A DNA stretch of 64,000 bases, taken from Arcticibacter eurypsychrophilus. Lineage in GTDB: Bacteria > Bacteroidota > Bacteroidia > Sphingobacteriales > Sphingobacteriaceae. The notes under the pieces were generated by a model. It saw only the letters and a list, made by a program, of their open reading frames with translations, did no database searches and had not been told where the DNA came from. The stretch lies in the NCBI RefSeq assembly GCF_001730525.1, contig NZ_MDFN01000017.1:49884-113883 (forward strand). Direction: 5' to 3'. Position numbers and translations under genes: made by a program. Shown in pieces: positions 25,856 through 35,487 of this stretch (position 1 is the stretch's first letter; the number at the start of each line of letters is the position of its first letter).

Positions 25856-27874
25856 TTAAATTTTTATTTGAAGAGAAAACCGGACAGACCGCCCTGGCAT
25901 TGGGAAACTCCGGATGAAGGCGTACGAATTATTGAAAATGTTATTGAGTTCGGTGGAAAAGTTGATTGAGTTTCCTCCTGCAAAAAACTGGTAACTGGCA
26001 GATGCATCACTTACCGTAAATCCGGGAACATAGTTCTCGGGTAGATTCTCCCGGAGATAATAGCGGGAGGAGGACACAATCTGGTTGTAGTATAGACTAA
26101 AGCGATTGTTATGGATCCCGGCATTTAAGGCAACGCTATGTTCCGGAGTATAAGGAATTTGATTTAGGTACACAGAGGAAGCTGGATCGGTCACATCGAT
26201 CGCGTTCTGGTAGGTATAATTTCCAGATATCGATCCCTGGATGGAAGAGCTAAACGGCAATTCAGTTTTTATCCCAAGATCCAAACCTTTGATCTCCACT
26301 TTCCCCAGGTTCAACATCGTCCAGGTAAAAAGATCCTTATTCGGAATGGCAATGATTTTATCATCTATCCGGTTGTAGTAGGCATCGGCAGTAAAGGTTA
26401 AATAATTCAACAGGTGTGTGTAGGCCTTGCTGTAGGTGACGCCGAGGTTTACCTGTTTGGCATATTCAGGTTTTAACGTTCGGTTGCCCAGACGGGTGTA
26501 ATACAGATCATTGAAAGTGGGGTTGCGGAAAATGTCTTTATAAAATGCCCTTACGAGAAAATTGGAGTGTTCGCTTGGTTTGTAGGTGGCGGACAGGGCA
26601 GGAGACCAAACGGTTTTAGTAGGAGCTGCCGTTCCGGTTTGTACGTGTTCAGTGATATGGGTGTTTAATAAGTTTCCCTGGATAACAAATTTATTCCAGT
26701 TAAACCTCGATGCCAGTACGTTTAGATAGGTAAATCGTTCCGGGTAATCAAATTGATAGAGATTGGTTTTTAAACGGTTCCATGTCATGTCACTCGAATA
26801 GGAGATCTCCCAATTAACAAATGGTTTGTAGGATAGGGCTGCCGACTGATACAATTCAGTCTGCGTGTATTTTTGGTTGAGCTCTCCGGCTTCATTGAGG
26901 AAATCGGGATCCAGATAGCGAATATAGTTTTTAGCGTACTTAGCATTTAGAAGCAGGTGGAATCCATTGCCCCATTTTTTTTCGTATCCGCTTTGTAAAA
27001 ATAAATCACGGTTCCAAAGATGCTGATTGGATGTGGGGTTGTAATAAACGACTGCTCCCGGAAGTCCGCGGTCTGCACGATAGTAATTGATTCGGAAATG
27101 AAAGCGGTTGCTGTCGTTGCGACTCCAGAAAAGGGAAGCATTACTTTGCAATGATTCTAAATTGGCGTTGTTACGAATGGCCAGCGTATCCGATCCATCT
27201 CCATTCACCTTGTATTTGTAGCGACCATTGGCCTTCTGCCAGTTGTTAGCCATGCTGAATGACCATTGTTTACTAATCTGCTGCTGCCAAACGAAGGAAG
27301 GGTTGGTCAATCCAAACGATCCTGTTTTATAAGTTACTGAGAGATGGGTTGGCTTGTGCGGTTCAAAGCGAGGCCAAACGGTTTTGATCATCAATACACT
27401 TGAGGATGCAAATGACCGGGCGGGTTGACAAATAACTTCCGAAGTTCCGTTAAAGAGGGTTATAGATTCTACATTATCGAGATTTATGGTTCCGAGATCA
27501 ATCTGCCCGTTTTGAGCATCTGTGAGTTGAACGCCATCATAGAGCACACCGGTATGGTTGGCGCCCAGACTTCGTACCGATACTGTTTTTAATCCCCCGA
27601 TCCCGCCGTAGTCTTTGATGCTGACGCCTGAAAAGTTTTTAATGGCGTCGGCCACGTTAAAGGCATTGTAACGTTTAAATTCGGCTGAATTAACTTGTTG
27701 CGATGGATTGACGGTTTGTACTTGTGGAATAGAAGGAGTTGATACGTTGACTTCTTTTAAGGTACGGGAAGTGTCTGCTTGTGCGAATGCCTCTGCTGAC
27801 AGGAACATCAACAGTACTGAAACTGAATAAGTCAGCTTTTTAAAATAATTCCGCACCCCCGATTTTGTTTTCAT
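25856..27874 (-). CDS. btuB: TonB-dependent vitamin B12 receptor (BtuB-like)
   Basis: The 672-residue outer-membrane protein has a signal peptide (to about residue 32, ending SAEAFAQ), a possible TonB box in TLKEVNVST, a plug domain (about 55-160, with DAIKNFSGVSIKDYG and VRSLGANHTGVLYDGVQL) and a long beta-barrel ending in an aromatic/charged strand (VRFSLQIKI). Lack of an N-terminal carboxypeptidase-like domain fits BtuB rather than SusC. The specificity is assigned from the cobalamin riboswitch directly upstream and the BtuG-like gene downstream. Confidence 0.88.
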   Translation of the reverse strand: MKTKSGVRNYFKKLTYSVSVLLMFLSAEAFAQADTSRTLKEVNVSTPSIPQVQTVNPSQQVNSAEFKRYNAFNVADAIKNFSGVSIKDYGGIGGLKTVSVRSLGANHTGVLYDGVQLTDAQNGQIDLGTINLDNVESITLFNGTSEVICQPARSFASSSVLMIKTVWPRFEPHKPTHLSVTYKTGSFGLTNPSFVWQQQISKQWSFSMANNWQKANGRYKYKVNGDGSDTLAIRNNANLESLQSNASLFWSRNDSNRFHFRINYYRADRGLPGAVVYYNPTSNQHLWNRDLFLQSGYEKKWGNGFHLLLNAKYAKNYIRYLDPDFLNEAGELNQKYTQTELYQSAALSYKPFVNWEISYSSDMTWNRLKTNLYQFDYPERFTYLNVLASRFNWNKFVIQGNLLNTHITEHVQTGTAAPTKTVWSPALSATYKPSEHSNFLVRAFYKDIFRNPTFNDLYYTRLGNRTLKPEYAKQVNLGVTYSKAYTHLLNYLTFTADAYYNRIDDKIIAIPNKDLFTWTMLNLGKVEIKGLDLGIKTELPFSSSIQGSISGNYTYQNAIDVTDPASSVYLNQIPYTPEHSVALNAGIHNNRFSLYYNQIVSSSRYYLRENLPENYVPGFTVSDASASYQFFAGGNSINFSTELNNIFNNSYAFIRSFPMPGRSVRFSLQIKI

Positions 27875-27974
27875 ACCTATGGTTTAATCCACAGCAAACG
27901 GCAAAGAGAATACGATAAAATGGAAATACACCATTGGTATTTACATTCCAGCTTCAGTCCCCGAAAGCTATGAA

Positions 27975-28172
27975 TCTATAATGCGATGGCAGGTTTTCTG
28001 ACTTACTCCCTAATGGTACGGTCTTCCCATCCGCCTGAGCGAACAGTGACACTAGATGTGTACCTTAGTTATAGAGCTTACAGCTGCGGGACAGTTCTGG
28101 ATTTTCACCAGATTCCCTTTTAATCCCAATCAAGAATTGGGAACCAAAAGCATACAAATGTAGGCCTTTGCT
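27975..28172 (-). promoter_or_regulatory. Cobalamin (AdoCbl) riboswitch
   Basis: On the minus strand the conserved cobalamin aptamer blocks appear in order: GGGAATCTGGTGAAAATCC with a downstream GTCCCGCAGCTGTAA, then CACTG...GATGGGAAG, then the B12 box AAGTCAGAAAACCTGCCATC. The 3' box ends about 110 bases before the btuB start. It should reduce btuB and BtuG-like expression when adenosylcobalamin is abundant. Exact ends are approximate. Confidence 0.93.
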
Positions 28173-28198
28173 TTGTGAATAACAAGCGAGGAATGAGG

Positions 28199-28495
28199 TT
28201 AGCTGATATAATCGCGGTCTTCGTCACTTAGTTTGCCGTGGTATACGTTCGTTAAGGGTTGGTTTTCATCGTCCACAGGGTATTCTTTTTCTTCATCAGG
28301 TTCGATAACCTTTTTGCGGGGACGCATGGCAAGGGCACCTACACTGAAGCCAGCAAGGAAGATGCCAGCAAACAGGTAAAGCTTGGAAATTCGTTTGGCG
28401 CCAAAAATCCACATATCGATTTCTTCGGTATTGTTCATTAAAATGATCGTCACCAAAGCAGTGATCAGGATGATGAAAATGGTTTTGACTCTCAT
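28199..28495 (-). CDS. LapA-domain small membrane protein
   Basis: The 98-residue protein has two hydrophobic helices (about 4-22 and 38-58) separated by a short acidic loop, with the pattern of LapA/DUF1049 proteins, then an acidic cytoplasmic tail. Related E. coli LapA takes part in control of lipopolysaccharide synthesis. The gene begins 4 bases after the stop of the large peptidase/propeller gene and is likely cotranscribed with it. The link to lipopolysaccharide is inferred from the family only. Confidence 0.7.
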   Translation of the reverse strand: MRVKTIFIILITALVTIILMNNTEEIDMWIFGAKRISKLYLFAGIFLAGFSVGALAMRPRKKVIEPDEEKEYPVDDENQPLTNVYHGKLSDEDRDYIS

Positions 28496-28498
28496 ACG

Positions 28499-31366
28499 TT
28501 AAAAGCTATAGGTTGCAATGGTTTCAAATACTGGATTACGATGTGGTTTCTCATTTAAAAATACAACTTTTCCTCCAAATGTAAAAATAGGAAGAAAAAA
28601 GCGAAGCATATTTACATCCGCACGGAGCTCTACTCCATAGGATCGTGGAGAAAAGCTTTTCCCTTTGCCAATGTTTTCGAAATCGCTAAACAGCCCTCCT
28701 TGAATTCGTTTGATGTAAGCGAGGGGGCCAATGGCAAAATCGGGATAAAAGAGCGGCAGGCGGTAATCCAGAAGTAGCGTATTGTTGGTGTTGCCTATTG
28801 GCGTTAGAAAGCTATACCCCGATACCCTGGGGATGTCCACCGTATTTTGGTAACTGCCGTCGCCATCCTGGTAATTGAAGCTTGCCGCAAAAGAATGATT
28901 TTGTGCAAGGCCTGGAAAATAGAAAGTGCTCTTTGCTGAAAATAGTTTTCCTTTTACCTGATCCTCAAAAGGAAAATGCCGGTAGAGGAAGCTGAAATTC
29001 TGTCCCCATTTTGGTGCCAGGTCTCTTGAGCTTCGCCGCGTGTTATGAGAGGCATAAAACTGATAATGCATGGGGAAATTTAATCGCGTGATGAGCGATG
29101 GCATTCCGTTGTCAATGTTGTAGCGGTTGGTGAAACTGGTTCCTGTTTTGAGGCCCAGACTGTAAGAATGGTTAAAGCGATTGAAGTTGAAGGGGATGGT
29201 CATCTCGGCTTTAATTTCATTTTCGCGCCAGGTAACCGGACTGAAAGTTGTGATCTTATTCACGGTACTCTGCCGGTAAATTAATCGGGGTCTGTTGGTG
29301 TAGTTAATATTAAAAATAGGGAAGAATCTTTTATAACTGAAACCGGCCAGGTATTCGCTTTTCCGCAAAGCGTTATTGAACTGGTAGCCGGTGTAGAAAC
29401 TAAGGGTGTTTAGTTTATTGTCTGACTGGAGTTCGATGCCCAGATTGGAGTCGTCGAAATAAGCATTGTCCTCTACAATGGGGATGATACTGTGGAAGTA
29501 AAACAGGTTGTTCCACTCGCTGTATTTGCGGCTTGGATAGGTTTTGTAGTTGATGTTTTGCAGTACATTATTGTGGCCTTCTTGTTCCTGGGCCGCTGCA
29601 CCGTAATCGACAAAATGACTTTTAAGGGTGTTTGTGTTTTTATTTGAAAGGGATTTCGTATTTAGAGCCGCTATGTCGTATCCAGATACGGTATAGGTGT
29701 TGAAGGTTAAACGTCCTGAGATCGTGTCGTAGAAGGGGTTATATGCGCCGATTTTATCCGATGTAACCTGGTAAGTTTGCTTGTCTGTTAAATTTAAGCG
29801 GTAGATGTTATCGGTTCCGTTGTAGTGTGCTTTGAAGAAAATGTCCTGATTGCCATAAACGGGACGAAGGATCTCCTGCGACTGGAAGGGTAGGAGGGAG
29901 GTAAAACTGCCCGTTTTTAGATCCAGTTCATAGATCGTTTTGCCTCGATCATTTACGCCTACTACCACTACTTTTGAGCCGTCAGGATTGAAGGATGGCA
30001 TCTGCAGCATGTTGTTATCGGGACTCTCGTATCGCTTCAGTTCACGTCCATTTTCAGGGTCGATTTCTACAAGGGAAATTTGGTTGGAATAGGAGACGGA
30101 AACGGCAATGATCCGCTTGCCATCCGATGATAATGAAGGGGCAAATAACCGGGTTTTATACGTGATCTGTCTTGCTCTTTTTGTGGTCAGATTGTAGACA
30201 TTGATGACGTTGAAAGAACGTTGGTGAAAGCGGGCATCAGAGCGGTACTCATCCCATGTAATTTTGCCGCCACCATAGCTGAACCAGGGGAGCTCTTGGG
30301 AGCCGATATTTAGTATTCTTTTTTCTTTGCCTTCTGGCGTGATGAGGACTAGTGCGGGGGTGCTGGCTTTGCTTTGTTTCAGAGCAAGAATGTTGCCGCC
30401 CTTTACTGGTTGCGGGAGGTAGTAGTTCTCGGGTGTATTCGTTTTTCTTTTGTTGATGCTGGGGTAGGATATCGTGTTCGATTGATCGGCCTGTACCTGC
30501 CATAAATCCTGAAGTTCTTTGATGGTGGCATCGTGCAGTTGCCGGGTATTCATACCGGTTAGTTTATGAATAGCACGACTCAGATTGTAGGGTCTTAGCG
30601 GGTTTCGGGTCATGGTTGAGTAGATCGAATCCATGATGTTGGCCCCGTAGTCTTTTCGGAGTTTGCTGGTCATGAAGTAACCGAGCTGGTAGTAACCGGG
30701 AGTGAAGTCTTTTAATGATCCGAGGTAGTTTTTGGAGTAGGAGAAGTTTCGGTGACTTAATGTGTTTGCCCGGAGGATATTACTCCACTCTGGAATCCTT
30801 CCCCGGCCTGCATCTGTTAGCGCTGTTTCCATACCTACTGCGTCTCCTTCGTAGAACCAGGGGGGGAGGGTAATTCCAAATATAGCAAGGGCGAGTTCTT
30901 CAAAAAACGGAGCATTGAGTTTATCTGTCAGTTTGTCAAATTGGATTACGTGGCGCATCTCATGTACAGCCAGACTATTGAGCCAGCTTTGGAAGTCGAA
31001 GCTTTGAGAAGGGGTGGTGTAAAACTCCGAACGACGGGGAGCAAGCTGTACAAATCCATTAGCAGTAGTGCCTTGGTTTTGTAATATAATGGAGATCTTC
31101 TTTTGCCTGGCTTTGATAGAGATTCGCTCCCTAACCATAATGGCTTCAAGAACGGAGAGGATGCGTTGGGCCTCTGACTCCAGCTCCATAGGGTAAATCA
31201 CCTGAAGATATTCGGCATTAATTTGTCGCCATTTTATGGAAGGGGGATTTTGCTCCGAGTTAAATACTTGTGCATTTAACTTACCTGTTAAATTAGTTAA
31301 ACCAAATATGAATAAGAGGCTGGACAGTAGTTTTATATATTTATTAAAAAAGATCAATAATGTCAC
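28499..31366 (-). CDS. Outer-membrane protein with metallopeptidase-like, TolB-propeller and beta-barrel regions
   Basis: The 955-residue protein has a signal peptide (to about residue 32, LTGKLNAQ). A peptidase-MA/gluzincin-like domain follows, with HEMRH at 135-139 and a matching glutamate in WFYEGDA (E173). Next come TolB/PD40-like propeller repeats (about 300-600, e.g. PSFNPDGSKVVVVG). The C-terminal part (about 640-955) is rich in alternating aromatic strands and ends in Phe, as expected of an outer-membrane barrel of the Omp85/BamA kind. Such proteins are often annotated simply as TolB-like. The zinc ligands look intact, so proteolysis at the cell surface or periplasm is possible. The LapA-like gene follows 3 bases later. 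Confidence 0.75.
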   Translation of the reverse strand: MTLLIFFNKYIKLLSSLLFIFGLTNLTGKLNAQVFNSEQNPPSIKWRQINAEYLQVIYPMELESEAQRILSVLEAIMVRERISIKARQKKISIILQNQGTTANGFVQLAPRRSEFYTTPSQSFDFQSWLNSLAVHEMRHVIQFDKLTDKLNAPFFEELALAIFGITLPPWFYEGDAVGMETALTDAGRGRIPEWSNILRANTLSHRNFSYSKNYLGSLKDFTPGYYQLGYFMTSKLRKDYGANIMDSIYSTMTRNPLRPYNLSRAIHKLTGMNTRQLHDATIKELQDLWQVQADQSNTISYPSINKRKTNTPENYYLPQPVKGGNILALKQSKASTPALVLITPEGKEKRILNIGSQELPWFSYGGGKITWDEYRSDARFHQRSFNVINVYNLTTKRARQITYKTRLFAPSLSSDGKRIIAVSVSYSNQISLVEIDPENGRELKRYESPDNNMLQMPSFNPDGSKVVVVGVNDRGKTIYELDLKTGSFTSLLPFQSQEILRPVYGNQDIFFKAHYNGTDNIYRLNLTDKQTYQVTSDKIGAYNPFYDTISGRLTFNTYTVSGYDIAALNTKSLSNKNTNTLKSHFVDYGAAAQEQEGHNNVLQNINYKTYPSRKYSEWNNLFYFHSIIPIVEDNAYFDDSNLGIELQSDNKLNTLSFYTGYQFNNALRKSEYLAGFSYKRFFPIFNINYTNRPRLIYRQSTVNKITTFSPVTWRENEIKAEMTIPFNFNRFNHSYSLGLKTGTSFTNRYNIDNGMPSLITRLNFPMHYQFYASHNTRRSSRDLAPKWGQNFSFLYRHFPFEDQVKGKLFSAKSTFYFPGLAQNHSFAASFNYQDGDGSYQNTVDIPRVSGYSFLTPIGNTNNTLLLDYRLPLFYPDFAIGPLAYIKRIQGGLFSDFENIGKGKSFSPRSYGVELRADVNMLRFFLPIFTFGGKVVFLNEKPHRNPVFETIATYSF

Positions 31367-32340
31367 TTGCTAAATATTTTAGTTAAAAAGTGAAGATAAT
31401 GAGTGAGTTATGTGCTTTGTTTGTTTAGATAGAATCATTAAATTATTCATTATTAAAAATTTATATATATTGAATGGTATACGTATTTGCATTAGCTGAT
31501 CTGAATTTACGCATTAATATCAATATTTTGATGGTATACTTTCCGAAGCGCTGTAATATTTTAATTAAGGTGGCAAATCTTTTTAAAATTAGGCTCGTTT
31601 GGGTACAAGGTCTTTTCCTGATAATGGTTAGGGATGTTAATTTGTTTGGTGAATTTGAAATTTAACAATTAAGATCGGGGATTTAAACTAGCCATAATTT
31701 GATTTAATTATAAGGTTTAAAAAAGGGTAAGGATTAGGTTTTCTGAGGGGCAGGGGTAGTTTAACTGGGCTTATAGTTCCGGTGAATGTTGATGTATTTG
31801 ACGCTTAGGAAGAGAGATAGAAAAGACTGATAGAGAGGATTGTCCCTGTTGCTAAGGCATAAATATAAAATCTTTAAGCATGTCAAGTTGACTTGTTTCG
31901 ATTCTGATCAGCAATTTGAGTAAATAGGTTTAGCCTTTGAGTATGGTCTGTTCTTCTGTTTAGGAACAAACAATCCTGGGTTTAATAATGAGAATACTGG
32001 GAGGTTAACACTAAGGATACGTCCGGTTTTTAAGGACGATTCGCTCCTCCCGCAGCAGCAATTCTTCTATATAGAAATAAGAATCCGTACGTTTAGTAGC
32101 AAAAAATATGGGTTTCCAGTAATAAAAATAGGTCCATAAAGCAACCCAAACTTACTCTCTCGAAGACGGTAATTCGTCATTACAAGAGTAAAAATTGGAA
32201 GGGTAACTGAATAACATTATGCATGAAAAAGTAAAAGCCTTACCGATTCGCTTGATTAAATCAGTAAGGCTTTCACGAAAAAGTAAAGATAATACTACAA
32301 AATGGACATTAAAAACAGCAGAGTTTATACCAGTTAAAGC
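31367..32340. other. 974-bp gap without a recognisable gene
   Basis: Short ORFs here lack coding character. Structure is visible in one part: GGGAGG (31999-32004) pairs with CCTCCC (32046-32051) around an inner stem CGTCC/GGACG. Directly after it, ATTCTT/AAGAAT (32061-32084) forms a second hairpin. Next to the EamA gene is a terminator-like hairpin (listed separately). The middle could encode a small RNA or be decayed sequence. Confidence 0.5.
32227..32275 (-). terminator. Probable terminator of the tgt-lptF/G-eamA unit
   Basis: A 10-bp stem AAAGCCTTAC/GTAAGGCTTT (32234-32243 and 32264-32273) has an inner GATT/AATC pairing. On the minus strand it is followed by a short T run (ACTTTTTC). It lies about 65 bases beyond the EamA stop. 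The T tract is modest. Confidence 0.6.
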
Positions 32341-33249
32341 TTAAACCTGCGGTAATAATTTAGTAATCCGATGCTTTTCAATCTTGTTTTTAAGGTAAGG
32401 AAAGATGAAAATCGCACTCATAATGATGACTGCTCCAGCATAAAAGCCAAGGGTCATGTGTTCCTTTTTCCCGTAGAAGAGGAAGGCTAACATGATGCCG
32501 TAAACAGGCTCCAGATTAGTGATCAGTGCAACACGGAAAGCCGACAATTCACGCATCACCGAGACCCCAGCAACATAGGCTACAGAGGTGCAAATGATCC
32601 CCAGAATCAACAGGTAAATGAGGTCGGAATTATGCAGTTTCATGGAAGAGTTGAAGCCTTCGCTGATTAAAAGATAGAGCGAAATCCAAACGATGGCCCC
32701 TCCTATTTCATAGAAACTGATGAGGCTTGCAGGGTGTTTTTGTACCTGTCGGGAGTTGATAATTGAGAACAAACTTGCAAAGAATGCGCTACATAATCCG
32801 AGTGATATTCCAAGCGTATATTTAGTCTCAAATTTGAAGATTAAAATGATTCCGGAGATGATTAGAAGGCCGGTAAATATCTCCAGTTTAGAGATCTTTT
32901 TGCGACTGATAAAGGGTTCTAAAATAGCAGTAAAAAGGGTTAATGCAGAAAGGCAAACCAAGGCCACGGAAATGGTTGAACTCTTGATGGCCTGGAAAAA
33001 TAGGATCCAGTGACCGCCTACCAAAGCACCCGTAAAAAACAGTTTTAACAAGGTTATTCCCGGTAGTTTAATGGACGTTTTTGTGGCCTTAAAATAGAGG
33101 AATAAAGTAACAAAAGCGATGAGAACACGATACCAAACCAGGTGTACTGCAGAAAGGTTAATGAGCGCTCCAAGGATACCTGTGAAACCCCAAACGAGTA
33201 CTGTTCCGTGGAGGATAAGAAGATTGCGATTATGGGAAAAAAATGGCAT
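32341..33249 (-). CDS. EamA-family (DMT superfamily) transporter
   Basis: The 302-residue protein has about ten membrane helices in two homologous halves, the EamA arrangement, with the first repeat around VWGFTGILGALI and the second around YTLGISLGLCSAFFASLFSIINSRQV. EamA proteins move metabolites or drugs across the inner membrane; the substrate is unknown. It is the last gene of the tgt unit, 4 bases after the permease gene. Confidence 0.88.
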   Translation of the reverse strand: MPFFSHNRNLLILHGTVLVWGFTGILGALINLSAVHLVWYRVLIAFVTLFLYFKATKTSIKLPGITLLKLFFTGALVGGHWILFFQAIKSSTISVALVCLSALTLFTAILEPFISRKKISKLEIFTGLLIISGIILIFKFETKYTLGISLGLCSAFFASLFSIINSRQVQKHPASLISFYEIGGAIVWISLYLLISEGFNSSMKLHNSDLIYLLILGIICTSVAYVAGVSVMRELSAFRVALITNLEPVYGIMLAFLFYGKKEHMTLGFYAGAVIIMSAIFIFPYLKNKIEKHRITKLLPQV

Positions 33250-33253
33250 GTTT

Positions 33254-34342
33254 TTATTTGGGCGCTTTAATCAAAAGATAAACACCGAGAGCACCAAACA
33301 CGATGTTAGGAATAAATACGGCAAGGAGAGGAGGTAATCCTCCCTTTAGGGAAAACATAGTAGAAAATTGAATAAATAGAATGTAAGCAAAGCTTAAAAA
33401 GATTCCGACCCCTAAATGTAATCCAATACCACCACGCACTTTTCGAGAGGACAGAGAGACTCCCATGAGGGTTAAAACAAAGGCTGATAAAGGGTTTACG
33501 AAGCGTTTGTACTTCTCGAGCTGTAAGAGCTGCATCACTCCTGTTCCCCTGGTCTTTTCTTTTTTAATCCGTTCGGTGAGTTCTGATGTAGACATAGCCG
33601 AATAAATATTGTCGTATACAGCAAAATCTACAGGTCTCATATCCAGTGTCGTGTCCTTTTTAATGCCGGATGTCATGGTTTCTTTAAGTCCGTTGATGGT
33701 TCGGATGGAATAATTTTCAATCCTCCATTTAGTTTGAACTGAATCCCAGGTTATCCGGTCAGCCATCAGTCTTTCTACTAGTTTATCGCCGTCGAACTTC
33801 TCCATGATGAAGGTATATCCTACTTTCTGGACATTATCAAAGTTTTTAATAAAAACGAGGGTATTTTTATCAATTTGCATGTGTGTTTCCGCCTTGGAAT
33901 CATTGTTAGCAGGCTTTACATACACATTTTCAAAGCCGATCATCAGCTTATTCGTTTGCGGGATAACGTAAATATTCGCTATGAAACTAATGACGAAAAG
34001 GATCATTGAAGAAACAAAGTAGGGCCACAGGAAGCGATTGAAACTCATTCCACCACTTAAGATAGGCACTATTTCGGTTTGATCAGCCATCTTTGCGGTA
34101 AAGAAAATTACGGCGAGGAAGTTGATTAACGGCCAGAGGAAATTGAGGTAAAAGGGAATGAACCCGGCATAATAATTGAATATGATTTTAGATAAAGGAG
34201 CTGAATGTTTGAGGAAATCATCCAGCTTTTCGGAGACGTCAAAAATTACAATGATCACCGTAAAAATAGCACAGGTAAATACAAAAGTACCCAGATACTT
34301 CTTGATGATATACCAATCTATAATCTTGATGTATCTATTCAT
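33254..34342 (-). CDS. LptF/LptG-family (YjgP/YjgQ) permease
   Basis: The 362-residue protein has N-terminal helices (around VFTCAIFTVIIVIFDVSEKLDDF), a large periplasmic beta-jellyroll region (about 115-265) and C-terminal helices (around FVLTLMGVSLSS). This is the LptF/G layout; LptFG with LptB extracts lipopolysaccharide from the inner membrane. Sequence alone does not separate F from G. It lies 4 bases after tgt, and eamA begins 4 bases after it. Confidence 0.9.
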   Translation of the reverse strand: MNRYIKIIDWYIIKKYLGTFVFTCAIFTVIIVIFDVSEKLDDFLKHSAPLSKIIFNYYAGFIPFYLNFLWPLINFLAVIFFTAKMADQTEIVPILSGGMSFNRFLWPYFVSSMILFVISFIANIYVIPQTNKLMIGFENVYVKPANNDSKAETHMQIDKNTLVFIKNFDNVQKVGYTFIMEKFDGDKLVERLMADRITWDSVQTKWRIENYSIRTINGLKETMTSGIKKDTTLDMRPVDFAVYDNIYSAMSTSELTERIKKEKTRGTGVMQLLQLEKYKRFVNPLSAFVLTLMGVSLSSRKVRGGIGLHLGVGIFLSFAYILFIQFSTMFSLKGGLPPLLAVFIPNIVFGALGVYLLIKAPK

Positions 34343-34346
34343 TTTC

Positions 34347-35477
34347 TTATAAACGTTGAGCTAATTGGATAACCATTTTCTTCTTCCAGTCATAAAATTC
34401 ACCTGAAATAATCTTTTCACGGGCTTCATTTACCAGCCATAAATAGAAATGCAGATTATGAAGAGTTGCAATTTGTGCGCCAAGTATTTCTTTTGACGTG
34501 ATTAAATGACGTAAATAGGCTTTATTATAAACCAGGTCGGCAAATAGTTCGCTGTCCGATTCAATAGGAGAAAAGTCGTTTTTCCACTTCTCATTCCTCA
34601 TATTCATGATTCCGTTTTTGGTAAATAGCATGCCATTCCGTGCATTTCTAGTCGGCATGACGCAATCGAACATGTCAATACCAAGTGCAATATTCTCCAA
34701 AAGATTGACAGGCGTGCCTACTCCCATCAGGTAACGGGGTTTTTCAACAGGAAGAATGCCACATACAAGTTCTGTCATGGCATACATTTCTTCTGCAGGT
34801 TCACCAACGGAGAGACCTCCAATGGCATTTCCTTCTCTTTCGAATGATGCAATGGCTTCCGCAGATTTAATCCGCAGATCTTTATATACCGAGCCTTGTA
34901 CAATGGGAAAAAGGGTTTGCGAATACCCATATTTGGGTTCAGTAGTATCAAACCGATCGCAACAACGCTTCAGCCAGCGATGGGTCATGTCGATAGATTT
35001 CTTTGCATAATTGTAGTCGCAGGGGTAGGGTGTACACTCATCAAAAGCCATAATAATGTCCCCACCGATAACGCGTTGGATATCCATGGCAACTTCTGGA
35101 GTGAACAAATGTTTGGAGCCATCAATATGCGAGCGGAATGTTACGCCTTCTTCTTTGATTTTCCGTACATCTGATAGGGAATACACCTGATATCCGCCGC
35201 TATCGGTCAGAATTGGCCCATCCCATCCATTAAATTTATGAAGTCCACCCGCCTTTTCCAGTGTATTTAACCCAGGCCTTAAATATAAATGATACGTATT
35301 TCCCAGAATAATCTGCGCTTTAATATCATCTTTAAGTTCCCGCTGATGGACGGCTTTAACCGACCCTGCAGTGCCAACAGGCATGAAAATGGGTGTTTTT
35401 ATGGTACCATGATCGGTACTGATTTCTCCAGCTCTTGCCTTTGAAAATTTATCACTTGCCTCTAGTTTGAATTTCAT
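34347..35477 (-). CDS. tgt: tRNA-guanine transglycosylase lacking zinc cysteines
   Basis: The 376-residue enzyme has the substrate-binding motif LTDSGGYQVYSL, the GGLSVGEP loop and the nucleophile region FDCVMPTRNARNG. It exchanges guanine at the wobble position of certain tRNAs for the queuosine precursor preQ1. Where E. coli Tgt has three zinc cysteines (CxCxxC), this protein has Ser, Leu and Asp at the aligned positions; the histidine in TLHNLHFY remains. The start is set at 35477, the family start, which fits the promoter ending at 35488. It heads the tgt-lptF/G-eamA unit. Confidence 0.92.
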   Translation of the reverse strand: MKFKLEASDKFSKARAGEISTDHGTIKTPIFMPVGTAGSVKAVHQRELKDDIKAQIILGNTYHLYLRPGLNTLEKAGGLHKFNGWDGPILTDSGGYQVYSLSDVRKIKEEGVTFRSHIDGSKHLFTPEVAMDIQRVIGGDIIMAFDECTPYPCDYNYAKKSIDMTHRWLKRCCDRFDTTEPKYGYSQTLFPIVQGSVYKDLRIKSAEAIASFEREGNAIGGLSVGEPAEEMYAMTELVCGILPVEKPRYLMGVGTPVNLLENIALGIDMFDCVMPTRNARNGMLFTKNGIMNMRNEKWKNDFSPIESDSELFADLVYNKAYLRHLITSKEILGAQIATLHNLHFYLWLVNEAREKIISGEFYDWKKKMVIQLAQRL

Positions 35478-35487
35478 TTTAAACACG

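Noticed and set aside
31474..31665. Plus-strand ORF of 63 codons in the 974-bp gap
   Set aside because: It is a hydrophobic random-looking sequence in AT-rich DNA, without family resemblance.
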